A DNA stretch of 52,238 bases from an uncultured Lysobacteraceae bacterium (GCA_937897645.1 CALCNV010000102.1:1-52238), one strand, 5' to 3'; counted from the first letter of the stretch, positions 41,975-50,111 are shown. Notes: generated from the sequence alone by a model not told the origin. Made by a program: numbers and translations.

Positions 41975-43594
41975 ATGAACAAGGGGGGGGTGCTGGCGTT
42001 GCTGTGCTGGCTTGTCGCGTGCGGGTCCGTGCTCGCGGGCGAGAACGGCATCGCGCGCATTGATCCGGTGGCCGTCGGGCAAGCCGGGTCGCTGCCGCTG
42101 GCGGAGAATGCAGCGCCCGCCCGCGCGGACATGGTCGACAACGGCGATTGGCAACTGCTGCCTGTCGCGGGTACAGAGCAACCGTTGCTGCTCGTCTACC
42201 ACCCCTACAGCGCGCGGGTCAGCGTGACCACGACACCTGGCGCACCGGCGCTGACCCAGACCCTTTTCGACCGCGGCCTGGATCCGCAGTATTCGCGGCA
42301 CGCGCTGGTGTTCCCGTTGATTGGCGATGGCCCCGTGCAGATCAAGGTGGAAGGCGCGCGCTATCCGCTGCAACTCGCGGTACTGCCGCGCGCCACGCAC
42401 ATCGCGCGCGACCTGACCGAAGTGCGCGTGGTGATGCTGTCCGTCGGCGTGCTCGTCGGCGTGTCACTCACGGTGCTGCTGTTCTGGGCCATGCTGGGCG
42501 AACGCGTGTACCTGCTGTATTCCGTGTCGATGGCGCTGCAACTGCTGTACCTGCTTTCGACCTACGGCGAAGCCTATGCGCTGCCGGGGCTGCGTTGGCT
42601 GGCGGTGTTCGGCACGCCGGGCATCTGGTTCATCGCCACGCTGGCGACCATGAGCGCGGTGTACCTGTTGCTGGATTACGCGGGCCTGCGTACGCGCACA
42701 CCGCGCCTGAGTATCTGGCTGCGCTGGATCGGCATTTATCTTCCCGGGGCGTTGCTGCTGCTGTTGGTGTCGCCGTGGCCGGCGGGCAATGCCTGGTTTC
42801 CCAACAGCGCCAACGTGCTGTTCCTGCTGACCAACCTGCTGGCCATCACCGGTTTGCTGGTCGCGTGGCGCGACGGTGGCCGCCATGCAGGGTTCGTGCT
42901 GATCGCGTGGGTGCCGATGGTGTTCTTCAGTACCGCGCGTGCGGTGCAGTTGAGCATGGGTATCCCCATCGAACCCTGGCTGCAGTACGGTTTGCCCCTG
43001 GTGCTGGCCTTCGTCGCCGTGGTGCTGGCGCTGGGCCTCGCAGACCGCATGCTCACCTTCCGGCGCGAACGCGACAAAGCGCAGGAGCATGCGGAGCGCG
43101 ACTGGCTGACCGGCGTACTCAACCGCGCCGGCATCGAGCATCGCCTGGACTGGGCCATCCTCAATGCGCGCCGCGAACAGGTGCCGCTGTCACTGCTGTT
43201 CCTGGACCTGGATGACTTCAAGCGCGTCAACGATCGCCATGGCCATGCCGTCGGCGACCATTGTCTGTGCGCCGTGGTGCGTGCGATCAGCGAAGAACTG
43301 CATTACGGCGACCACCTAGGGCGAATGGGTGGCGAGGAATTCGTGCTCGGCCTGCCGGGTGCCGACCGCAGCCATGCCCTGGCCATGGCCGAACGCCTGC
43401 GCCACAAGGTGGAAACCACCTGCCGCGTCGTCGACGGTGCGGAGGTTGCCGTGACCGTCAGCATTGGCGTTGCGGAGTGCAATGACAGCGACAGCGTCGC
43501 CACGCTGATCAAGCGCGCGGACACCGCCATGTACGTAGCCAAGCACGGTGGACGCAACCGGGTGGTGATGGAAGAAGTGACGGCGACCAACTAA
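41975..43594 (+). CDS. Diguanylate cyclase with 7TMR-DISM sensor (GGDEF)
   Basis: A 539-residue inner-membrane protein. A signal peptide (to about residue 20) leads to a periplasmic 7TMR-DISM extracellular-2-like domain (about 21-145), seven hydrophobic segments (about 155-360) of the 7TMR-DISM type, a short coiled linker and a GGDEF domain (about 380-535). The active motif is GGEEF at residues 452-456 in GRMGGEEF, and LFLDLDDFKRVND provides the metal-binding Asp. The allosteric RxxD I-site is replaced by HYGD, so product inhibition may be lost. It should synthesise c-di-GMP in response to a periplasmic ligand. ATG 41975 follows AAGGGG. Confidence 0.93.
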   Translation: MNKGGVLALLCWLVACGSVLAGENGIARIDPVAVGQAGSLPLAENAAPARADMVDNGDWQLLPVAGTEQPLLLVYHPYSARVSVTTTPGAPALTQTLFDRGLDPQYSRHALVFPLIGDGPVQIKVEGARYPLQLAVLPRATHIARDLTEVRVVMLSVGVLVGVSLTVLLFWAMLGERVYLLYSVSMALQLLYLLSTYGEAYALPGLRWLAVFGTPGIWFIATLATMSAVYLLLDYAGLRTRTPRLSIWLRWIGIYLPGALLLLLVSPWPAGNAWFPNSANVLFLLTNLLAITGLLVAWRDGGRHAGFVLIAWVPMVFFSTARAVQLSMGIPIEPWLQYGLPLVLAFVAVVLALGLADRMLTFRRERDKAQEHAERDWLTGVLNRAGIEHRLDWAILNARREQVPLSLLFLDLDDFKRVNDRHGHAVGDHCLCAVVRAISEELHYGDHLGRMGGEEFVLGLPGADRSHALAMAERLRHKVETTCRVVDGAEVAVTVSIGVAECNDSDSVATLIKRADTAMYVAKHGGRNRVVMEEVTATN

Positions 43595-43614
43595 GCGGTA
43601 TCCCTTCTTGCGAA

Positions 43615-43777
43615 GTGGGAGCGGCGTCCCGCCGCGAGCTCCTGCATGTCTGTGTAGGTCCGAGCTTGCTGGGATACTTTGGCTGTCGACATGAAAAGCA
43701 TCCGAGCAAGCTCGGACCTACAGCGCCTTGAACATCCGGAGTGCGCAGCCAAAGCTCGCGGCGGGACGCCGCTCCCA
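43615..43777. repeat. Nested inverted repeats at convergent junction
   Basis: Outer arms GTGGGAGCGGCGTCCCGCCG and its reverse complement enclose an inner head-to-head pair at 43654-43721 (GTAGGTCCGAGCTTGCT / AGCAAGCTCGGACCTAC). The element lies between the convergent diguanylate cyclase and the amidohydrolase gene. Confidence 0.9.
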
Positions 43778-43843
43778 CATCTCTCCCGCAAACCACGCGT
43801 GCGTGATGCGGGGAGTGCACGACGGAATCCGGCATCGTTGAAC

Positions 43844-45100
43844 TCAGGGCGTGGTGTAGGCCCGCGGCAACGCGCCGGCGGCACGCAGGTAGCGATCACG
43901 CAGTTCCGTCTGCCGCGAACGCATCGGCATGGCATGTCCGCCCATCCACACCTGCTGCGCAACGCTGGAGACATCCAGCGGATCGCCGGTCCACAGCACC
44001 AGGTCCGCGGTCTTGCCCGGGGCAATCGTGCCCAGGCGATCGCCCACGCCCAGCACCTGCGCCGGGATGCGCGTCAGGCCGGCCAATCCCGCTTCCCAGG
44101 GCAAGCCATTGGCGACCGCATTGCCTGCGTGCTGGCGGATCTTGCGCGCGTTGTGCGAGGCATCGCCGAACTGGGCGAAGCTGACCTCGACGCCGGCGGC
44201 ATGCAGGCGCGCGGCGTTTTCCAGGGTCGCGCCAATCTGGTCGAAATCACCCGGCAGGTCGGCCAATGCATCCACGAACACCGGCACCCTGGCTTGCGCG
44301 AGCTGCGGCGCCAGCTTCCACGCTTCCGCGCCGCTGGCGATGGCGATGCGCACGTTCTCGCGCTGCGCCCAACGCAACAGCTGGCGGATATCCGCGGCGC
44401 GGTCCACGCTGACCACGATACGACCGTTGCCGGCGAGATAACGTGCCAGCACCGCGCGGCCCGTAGGCGTGAGCAAGGCATGCGGCGAATCCGCGGCGAT
44501 GCGTCCGCGCGCCTCGCCCACCATCTGGTCCAGCAGCATCCATTGCGCGGCACGCGAGGTGCCGCTCAAGCCCAGCACGTCGGTGCCCAGCTTCACGAAC
44601 AGCACGCGCGGGCCAATGCTGTCCGCACTACCGTCCAGGCGCATCACGCCACCCTGGCCGGCAATGAACGAACCACCGGTGTTCGCCCCCAGCAGCGTGA
44701 ATCCCAGTCCTTCGATGCGTGCGATCGGGATCAGCACGGATTCCGGGTTGTAGGCCAGGGTCACGTCGAACTCGGGCCGCATGGGTTGTGCATTGGCAAG
44801 CTTGACCGCGCTGTCCACGGTGTCGGCTTCGCCGGACACTTCCTCGATGCCGATCTCGGTGATGCCACCGAACAACGCCGGCGAGAGCGGCTTGCCATTG
44901 GCTTCGACCACGCTGGCGGAAGCAGGTGCCTGCAGGTTCGTGCCCATGGCGCGGATCACGCCGCCCTGCACCAGCACGTCCGCATTCTGCAGCGTGCCCT
45001 GGCTGCTGGCGGTATGCACGGTGGCGTTGCGGATCAGGACGTCCTGGGCGAAAGCGTTGCCGGTAACGAGGAATGTCAGGAATAAAAACGATGCCGACAT
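43844..45100 (-). CDS. Amidohydrolase-like secreted protein, metal ligands apparently lost
   Basis: A 418-residue protein with a signal peptide (MSASFLFLTFLVTGNAFA) and an amidohydrolase-like beta-sandwich start (VLIRNATVHTASS) and end (GTIAPGKTADLVLWTGDPL). The HxH motif expected after strand 1 is replaced by PLSPALFGGITEIG, and no Lys or clear His-His pair is seen in the middle, so it looks catalytically inactive. It pairs with a second, active-looking amidohydrolase gene upstream on the same strand. Its open frame extends upstream to an ATG at 45238 that overlaps the stop of that gene; the extra 46 codons are encoded by a dispersed repeat. Confidence 0.82.
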   Translation of the reverse strand: MSASFLFLTFLVTGNAFAQDVLIRNATVHTASSQGTLQNADVLVQGGVIRAMGTNLQAPASASVVEANGKPLSPALFGGITEIGIEEVSGEADTVDSAVKLANAQPMRPEFDVTLAYNPESVLIPIARIEGLGFTLLGANTGGSFIAGQGGVMRLDGSADSIGPRVLFVKLGTDVLGLSGTSRAAQWMLLDQMVGEARGRIAADSPHALLTPTGRAVLARYLAGNGRIVVSVDRAADIRQLLRWAQRENVRIAIASGAEAWKLAPQLAQARVPVFVDALADLPGDFDQIGATLENAARLHAAGVEVSFAQFGDASHNARKIRQHAGNAVANGLPWEAGLAGLTRIPAQVLGVGDRLGTIAPGKTADLVLWTGDPLDVSSVAQQVWMGGHAMPMRSRQTELRDRYLRAAGALPRAYTTP

Positions 45101-45110
45101 TTTCCGGGTC

Positions 45111-45206
45111 GTCATCCCGGCGAACGCCGGGATCCATCTTGATCTTGCTTTTGCTTTCTTTCGGACATTCAAAGTCAAAATGGATCCCAGCGTTCGCTGG
45201 GATGAC
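45111..45206. repeat. GTCATCCCGGCG inverted repeat inserted at an operon junction
   Basis: GTCATCCCGGCGAACGCCGG and the opposing CCCAGCGTTCGCTGGGATGAC flank a spacer that contains CATCTTGATCTTGC. It is the same family as 31351-31491. It sits inside the open frame of the following gene, between an ATGA overlap at 45235-45238 and the signal peptide start at 45100. Confidence 0.85.
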
Positions 45207-45234
45207 AAGGAAGGGGAGTTGTAAGTAGGCGCGC

Positions 45235-46662
45235 TCATTTCGCACCTCCCGTCGCCGCGCCTTGCCCCAGCATGAAATCCGACTTCGGCTGGCGCGTGCG
45301 ATCCGTGCGGTCATACACGCGCGCGCCATCCACGTACACCTGCTCGGCATGCGCGTACACGCTGAAGGGATTCTGGTTCCACACCACCACGTCGGCCATC
45401 TTGCCGACTTCCAGCGTGCCGGTCATGGCGTCGATGCCCATCGATTTCGCGGGGTTCAAGGTCAGCCAGCGGATCGCGTGCTCCGGTGCGATCTCGATGC
45501 CTGCGCGGCGTCCGTTCGCCATCACTTTCGCTGCCTCCTGGTTGAGGCGCTGGATGCCCTCGTCCGAATCCGAATGCACGATGGCGCAGCCGTTGGCGGG
45601 GCGATCGACCAGCGCGATGTTTTCCTGGATGCCGTCGAAGGCTTCCATCTTGAAGCCCCACCAGTCGGCCCACAGCGCACCGCACACGCCTTCCGCAGCC
45701 AGGCGATCGGCGATCTTGTAGGCCTCGACGCCGTGGTGGAACGCGGCGACCTTGAAGCCGAACTCCTTCGCAAGGTCCAGCATCGTCGCCATTTCATCGG
45801 CGCGGTAGCAGTGGATATGCACGCGGATGTCGCCATTGATGGCACCGGCCAGCGTGTCCAGTTTCAGGTCGCGCTTGCCGCCGCTGTCGCCGGCACTGTC
45901 GGCATTGCCGCCGCCGGAAGAGCTTTCCCACCAGCGCTTCTTCTTTGGCGTGGCCGGCTTGGGCTGGTTCTTCTTCAGGTATTCGCTGGCATCGATGAAG
46001 GCCGCGCGATAACCGGCGATATTGCCCATGCGCGTCGACGGACCGCCTTTCTGGCCATACACGCGCTTCGGGTTCTCGCCGCAGGCCATCTTCAGGCCCC
46101 ACGGCGCGCCGGGGAATTTCATGCCCTGGTAGGTCGTCGCCGGCACGTTCTTCAAGGTCACGCCGCGGCCGCCGATCAGGTTGGCCGAACCCGGCAAGAC
46201 CTGCAGCGAGGTGATGCCCCCGGCCATCGCCGCGTGGAAGCCGGGGTCCTGCGGCCACACCGAATGCTCGGCCCACACGTTGGCGGTGACGGGCGCGGTG
46301 GCCTCGTTGCCATCGCTGTGCGCGGACATACCGGGGCTGGGATACACGCCCAGGTGCGAGTGCACGTCGATCAGGCCCGGCGTCACCCAGCGTCCCGTGC
46401 CATCGACCACGGTGGCGTCAGCGGGCGCGGAGAGCGCACGGCCCACCGCGACGATCTTGCCGTCCTGCAGCAGTACGTCGGCATCGTCGAGGCGCTCACC
46501 GGTGCCGGTCAGCACGGTGGCGTGCTGGATCAGCACCGGCCCCGACGCAATCGGGCGGTAGGTGCTGGGGTAGGGATCCTGGGTGAAACGCGAGGCAGCG
46601 TAGGCGTCGACAGCGCCGCACGCGGAAACAAGGCCGATCACGGCCGTCAAGGCAATGCGCAT
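45235..46662 (-). CDS. Secreted metal-dependent amidohydrolase
   Basis: A 475-residue amidohydrolase with a signal peptide (cleavage near AYAA). The metal-binding His101-x-His103 is in PGLIDVHSHLG; later AAFHHGVEAYKIAD and IVHSDSDEG hold further His and the catalytic Asp, and LTLNPAKSMGIDAMTGTLEVGKMADVVVWN closes the beta-sandwich. A Lys/Gly/Ser-rich insertion (about residues 235-265) is lineage-specific. It is probably a periplasmic imidazolonepropionase- or prolidase-like enzyme; substrate unknown. ATG 46662 has a GGGGAAC site. The stop TGA overlaps ATG 45238 of the next open frame. Confidence 0.92.
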   Translation of the reverse strand: MRIALTAVIGLVSACGAVDAYAASRFTQDPYPSTYRPIASGPVLIQHATVLTGTGERLDDADVLLQDGKIVAVGRALSAPADATVVDGTGRWVTPGLIDVHSHLGVYPSPGMSAHSDGNEATAPVTANVWAEHSVWPQDPGFHAAMAGGITSLQVLPGSANLIGGRGVTLKNVPATTYQGMKFPGAPWGLKMACGENPKRVYGQKGGPSTRMGNIAGYRAAFIDASEYLKKNQPKPATPKKKRWWESSSGGGNADSAGDSGGKRDLKLDTLAGAINGDIRVHIHCYRADEMATMLDLAKEFGFKVAAFHHGVEAYKIADRLAAEGVCGALWADWWGFKMEAFDGIQENIALVDRPANGCAIVHSDSDEGIQRLNQEAAKVMANGRRAGIEIAPEHAIRWLTLNPAKSMGIDAMTGTLEVGKMADVVVWNQNPFSVYAHAEQVYVDGARVYDRTDRTRQPKSDFMLGQGAATGGAK

Positions 46663-46784
46663 GGTGGTTCCCCGAAGATGCAGCCTGAAAGCTAACCGCC
46701 CCCCGCATTCTTGCCAAGTGCTGGAGGGTGGCCGCATGCCACAATTGGAAGAAACATCCTGGATAAGTGCTTTGGGAGCGCGCG

Positions 46785-47561
46785 ATGAAAGACAAGACCG
46801 AGATCGTCGACAACTGGTTGCCACGCTATACCGGCGTGCCGCTTGACCAGTTTGGCGAACACATCCTGCTGACCAATTTCGGCGGCTACCTGCACGCCTT
46901 CTCCGCATTGACGGGCGCGCCCGTGGTCGGCCTGGACCGGCCGATGGCCAGCGCCACCATCGACGGCATCACCATGATCAATTTCGGCATGGGCAGTCCG
47001 AATGCGGCGACGATGATGGACCTGCTCTCGGCGATCATGCCCAAGGCGGTGCTGTTCCTGGGCAAGTGCGGTGGCTTGAAGAAGAAGAACCAGCTCGGCG
47101 ACCTGGTGCTGCCGATCGCGGCGATCCGCGGCGAAGGCACCAGCAATGATTACCTGCTGCCGGAAGTGCCGGCGCTGCCCGCATTCGCCTTGCAACGCGC
47201 GGTGTCCACCATGATCCGCGACCTGGGCCACGACTACTGGACCGGCACGGTGTTCACCACCAACCGCCGCGTGTGGGAACACGACGTCGAGTTCAAGGAA
47301 TACCTGCGCAAGCTGCGCTGCATGGCCATCGACATGGAAACCGCGACGATCTTTGCGGCAGGCTTTGCGAATCGCATTCCTTGCGGCGCGTTGCTGCTGG
47401 TATCCGACCAGCCGATGATCCCGGAAGGCGTGAAGACTGAAGCCTCCGACGCGCGCATCAGCGCGGACTTCGTGGATCGCCACATCAACATCGGCATCGA
47501 AGCCTTGAAGCTGATCCGTCGCCACGGCAAGTCGGTGCGGCATTTGCGGTTTGATGAGTAG
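46785..47561 (+). CDS. amn: AMP nucleosidase
   Basis: A 258-residue nucleoside-phosphorylase-fold protein of the short AMP nucleosidase type, lacking the N-terminal domain of E. coli Amn (484 residues). Blocks: HAFSALTGAP (about 32-41), INFGMGSPNAATMMDLL (phosphate/ribose site, about 65-81), LFLGKCGGLKK and the MAIDMETATIFAAGF motif, whose Glu binds the ribose hydroxyls. It hydrolyses AMP to adenine and ribose-5-phosphate. ATG 46785 follows GGGAG at seven bases. Confidence 0.92.
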   Translation: MKDKTEIVDNWLPRYTGVPLDQFGEHILLTNFGGYLHAFSALTGAPVVGLDRPMASATIDGITMINFGMGSPNAATMMDLLSAIMPKAVLFLGKCGGLKKKNQLGDLVLPIAAIRGEGTSNDYLLPEVPALPAFALQRAVSTMIRDLGHDYWTGTVFTTNRRVWEHDVEFKEYLRKLRCMAIDMETATIFAAGFANRIPCGALLLVSDQPMIPEGVKTEASDARISADFVDRHINIGIEALKLIRRHGKSVRHLRFDE

Positions 47562-47570
47562 GCTACTCGA

Positions 47571-48434
47571 ATGAGAGATATCGACGACCTAATTGGTCCA
47601 CAGTTAACGGTCGACCTGCATCACTATACGAGTGTTGCAGGCCTATATGGAGTTGCCTCGACAAGGCAGTTATGGGCAAGCAATGCCTATTATTTGAATG
47701 ACTCGTCGGAAATTTTAGGCGCAGTCGATTTAACGAAAGTTGTAGCGATGAGAATCTCTGAAGAATCAGAGGGCGAGCAAAAGGAACTTTTAGATCAGCT
47801 AGTAAATTGGCTATCATTCCTCAAGAGTCCTCAAGGAATCTACGTGTTCTCTTTATCGGAGAAAGAAAATGATCTGACTCAATGGAGAGCATATACGCCA
47901 TATGGAAAGGGCGTAACCATGTCTTTTTCAGTAGATCAAGTCATAGATATAGCTGGGATTAACGAGTGCAAAATTATTCGTTGTCAGTACAAAAATGAAA
48001 CAAAGAAAGAGCTTGCAGACAGAGTGGTAAGAAAGACAATTGAGACTTGGAGAAATACCAATCTTGATCTCAATAAAGCCCATCCATCCCAGAAGTACCA
48101 TCCTCTCTTTGAAGAGCTAAAAGGTAATTTCCTAACTGTTTTTGCCTCTTTCAAAGATCAAAGATTCTCGAGTGAAAATGAATGGCGATTAGTTTCGAAG
48201 CACTCGCCATCTCTAACTGAGGAAAGGATTGACTACAGGCTTGGGGCTTCTATTCTCATTCCTTATCTTAAGCTTGAGTTTCCGAACAGGTCTCCATTGT
48301 TCGATCGAATTTGGGTTGGACCAACTGAGCACAACAATCTTTCAATGCACGCGATAGCGGCATTCATGAGCAAATATGAGCTAGTAAAGAATGGATGTGT
48401 GAGTAGTGGTATTCCCTATCGTGAGTGGGGTTGA
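47571..48434 (+). CDS. DUF2971 domain-containing protein, AT-rich
   Basis: A 287-residue cytoplasmic protein of the DUF2971 family: LHHYTSVAGLYGVASTRQLWASNAYYLNDSSEI (read here as HYTS then LNDSSE, residues 17-47), YVFSLSEKENDLTQWRAY and ASFKDQRFSSENEWRL are the family blocks. No enzymatic function is established; such genes occur in accessory and phage-defence-like regions, but that is not shown here. Two sampled 60-base lines are 45% and 40% G+C, far below neighbours, with many AAA and ATT codons. It lies 9 bases past amn and before a GTAG repeat pair, so it is probably acquired cargo. Confidence 0.85.
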   Translation: MRDIDDLIGPQLTVDLHHYTSVAGLYGVASTRQLWASNAYYLNDSSEILGAVDLTKVVAMRISEESEGEQKELLDQLVNWLSFLKSPQGIYVFSLSEKENDLTQWRAYTPYGKGVTMSFSVDQVIDIAGINECKIIRCQYKNETKKELADRVVRKTIETWRNTNLDLNKAHPSQKYHPLFEELKGNFLTVFASFKDQRFSSENEWRLVSKHSPSLTEERIDYRLGASILIPYLKLEFPNRSPLFDRIWVGPTEHNNLSMHAIAAFMSKYELVKNGCVSSGIPYREWG

Positions 48435-48448
48435 CCAACGCAAGTCAT

Positions 48449-48536
48449 GTAGCCCGGGTAGAGCGCAGCGAAACCCGGGGCTTTCCCGATATACGCAAAA
48501 AAAGCCCCGGGTTTCGCTGCGCTCTACCCGGACTAC
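48449..48536. repeat. GTAG inverted repeat pair (GTAGCCCGGGTAGAGCGCAG class)
   Basis: Arms as at 30303-30390, spacer with an A-run. It follows the AT-rich DUF2971 gene and precedes the DUF924 gene in tandem orientation. Confidence 0.9.
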
Positions 48537-48545
48537 AAAGGAAGA

Positions 48546-49088
48546 ATGATGACAACACACAACGAAGTGGTCGCCTTCTGGCGCGAAGCCGGCGCAGGAA
48601 AATGGTTCGCACGCGATGATGCGTTCGATGCAACGTTCCGCGAGCGCTTCCACGAAGCGCACTTCGCCGCCGCGCGTGGTGAATGCGAGGCGTGGATGGA
48701 GTCGGCGGAAGGCGCATTGGCCCTGCAGATCCTGCTCGATCAATTCCCGCGCAATTGCTTCCGTGGCAGCGCGCATTCGTACGCCACCGACGGACTGGCG
48801 CGGCACTATGCGCAGCGTGCAGTGGACGCAGGGCTGGATCGCGAAGTCGAAGCGCCATTGCGGGTGTTCTGCTACATGGCGTTCGAGCACTCCGAAGCCC
48901 GCGCGCACCAGGACCAGGCCGTCAGCCTGATCGCCGCGCTGGGCGACGCGGAACTCCTGCGCTACGCCGAACTGCATCGCGACCTGATCACGCGCTTCGG
49001 TCGTTTCCCGCATCGCAATGCATCGCTGGGACGCGAGTCCACGCAGGAAGAAATCGACTACCTGGCAAGCGGTGGTTTCAGCGGCTGA
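48546..49088 (+). CDS. DUF924 family protein
   Basis: A 180-residue alpha-helical protein of COG3803 (DUF924, TPR-like). VVAFWREAGAGKWFARDDAFDATFRERF, LALQILLDQFPRNCFRG, FCYMAFEHSEARAHQDQAV and RYAELHRDLITRFGRFPHRNASLGRESTQEE are family blocks. No function is established. ATG 48546 is immediately followed by a second ATG at 48549, which is better spaced from the AAGGAAG ribosome site; either is possible. It converges on the glutaredoxin fusion gene. Confidence 0.88.
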   Translation: MMTTHNEVVAFWREAGAGKWFARDDAFDATFRERFHEAHFAAARGECEAWMESAEGALALQILLDQFPRNCFRGSAHSYATDGLARHYAQRAVDAGLDREVEAPLRVFCYMAFEHSEARAHQDQAVSLIAALGDAELLRYAELHRDLITRFGRFPHRNASLGRESTQEEIDYLASGGFSG

Positions 49089-49093
49089 GAACG

Positions 49094-49169
49094 GTAGGAG
49101 CGCCCCATGGGCGCGAGCTCTTGATCTTGCTGGTGCGACCAAAAGCTCGCGCCCATGGGGCGCTCCTAC
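49094..49169. repeat. GTAG inverted repeat at convergent junction
   Basis: GGGCGCGAGCTC class, arms head-to-head, between the convergent DUF924 and glutaredoxin fusion genes. Confidence 0.9.
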
Positions 49170-49181
49170 CTTGGTTTCCGA

Positions 49182-50111
49182 TCAGTACTTGGTCAGGCCA
49201 GAATCGGCTTCATCCGCCCATGCATTGGTGCCGCCGACCACGTTGTAGACGTTGCGGAAACCCAGCGCCAGGAATTCTTCCGCTGCCTGCTGGCTGCGTC
49301 CGCCACTACGGCACAGGAAGGCAATCGCGGTGTCCTTGGGCAATGACTCCAGTTCCGCACGGCCATTGCCATCGAAGGTCTTGAACGGCAACGACACCGA
49401 AGCGATGGCGCGTTCTTCCGCCGGGCGCACATCCACCAGCAATACTTCGCTGGCGCGCACTTTTGCATCCACGTCTTTGGGTGACAACGACTGCACTGGC
49501 TTGGGTGCGTTCGGGTTGTCGATAGCCAGGCCCTTGCCGCGCACGTCTTCCACCCAGTCGATGGTGATGCCGTCGGCACGGCGCAGGCTGGGCAGGTCGA
49601 ACTGGATGCGGACGCGGGCCGATTCCGCGGCGATGGCATTCGCGTCGAACCCTGCAATCTGGAAGCTGGGCTGGAACTGCGCATTGATCGACAACGCCAG
49701 TGCACTGCCGGGGCCGGCATCCGCCACGGCTTGCGCCAGCATTTCGGCGGCGGCGGGCGTGATGGTGATCTGCGGCGGGGTGCGATCCGGCGCGGCCACG
49801 CCCAGTAGCGAAGCCAGTTCGCCGGAGTTGCTCATCTGCTCGATGATGTCGCTGCCGCCGACCAGTTCGCCGTCGATATACAGCTGCGGGATGGTTGGCC
49901 AGTCGCCGTAGACCTTGATGCCTTCGCGGATGTCCTGGTCGGCCAGCACGTTGACGTGCGCGTAGTCGACGCCCAACGTGGACAGCGCGCCCACGGCCTT
50001 GGCGGAGAAACCGCACTGCGGCATGGTCGGCTGGCCCTTCATGAACAGCACGACGCGATTGGACTGCAACAGGGATTCGATACGGGAACGCAGGGCGGGG
50101 TCGAGGGACAT
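49182..50111 (-). CDS. Monothiol glutaredoxin - HesB-like - rhodanese fusion
   Basis: A 309-residue protein with three domains. Residues 1-105 form a CGFS monothiol glutaredoxin (Cys33 in PQCGFSAKAV; WPTIPQLYIDGELVGG glutathione-binding loop). Residues about 112-205 resemble an A-type iron-sulfur carrier fold (ITITPAAAEMLAQ, GITIDWVED, LAIDNPNAPKP), but the three Cys of that family are absent. Residues about 208-309 form a rhodanese domain with Cys267 in FLCRSGGRSQQA. It would link glutathione-dependent Fe-S cluster handling with sulfur transfer; function as a unit is inference. It probably occupies the Grx4/GrxD role. Confidence 0.9.
   Translation of the reverse strand: MSLDPALRSRIESLLQSNRVVLFMKGQPTMPQCGFSAKAVGALSTLGVDYAHVNVLADQDIREGIKVYGDWPTIPQLYIDGELVGGSDIIEQMSNSGELASLLGVAAPDRTPPQITITPAAAEMLAQAVADAGPGSALALSINAQFQPSFQIAGFDANAIAAESARVRIQFDLPSLRRADGITIDWVEDVRGKGLAIDNPNAPKPVQSLSPKDVDAKVRASEVLLVDVRPAEERAIASVSLPFKTFDGNGRAELESLPKDTAIAFLCRSGGRSQQAAEEFLALGFRNVYNVVGGTNAWADEADSGLTKY

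Noticed and set aside
1859..49169. Insertion sequences or RAYT transposase responsible for the repeats
   Set aside because: No transposase or tyrosine-type REP transposase open frame is visible anywhere in the window; the repeats are non-autonomous here.
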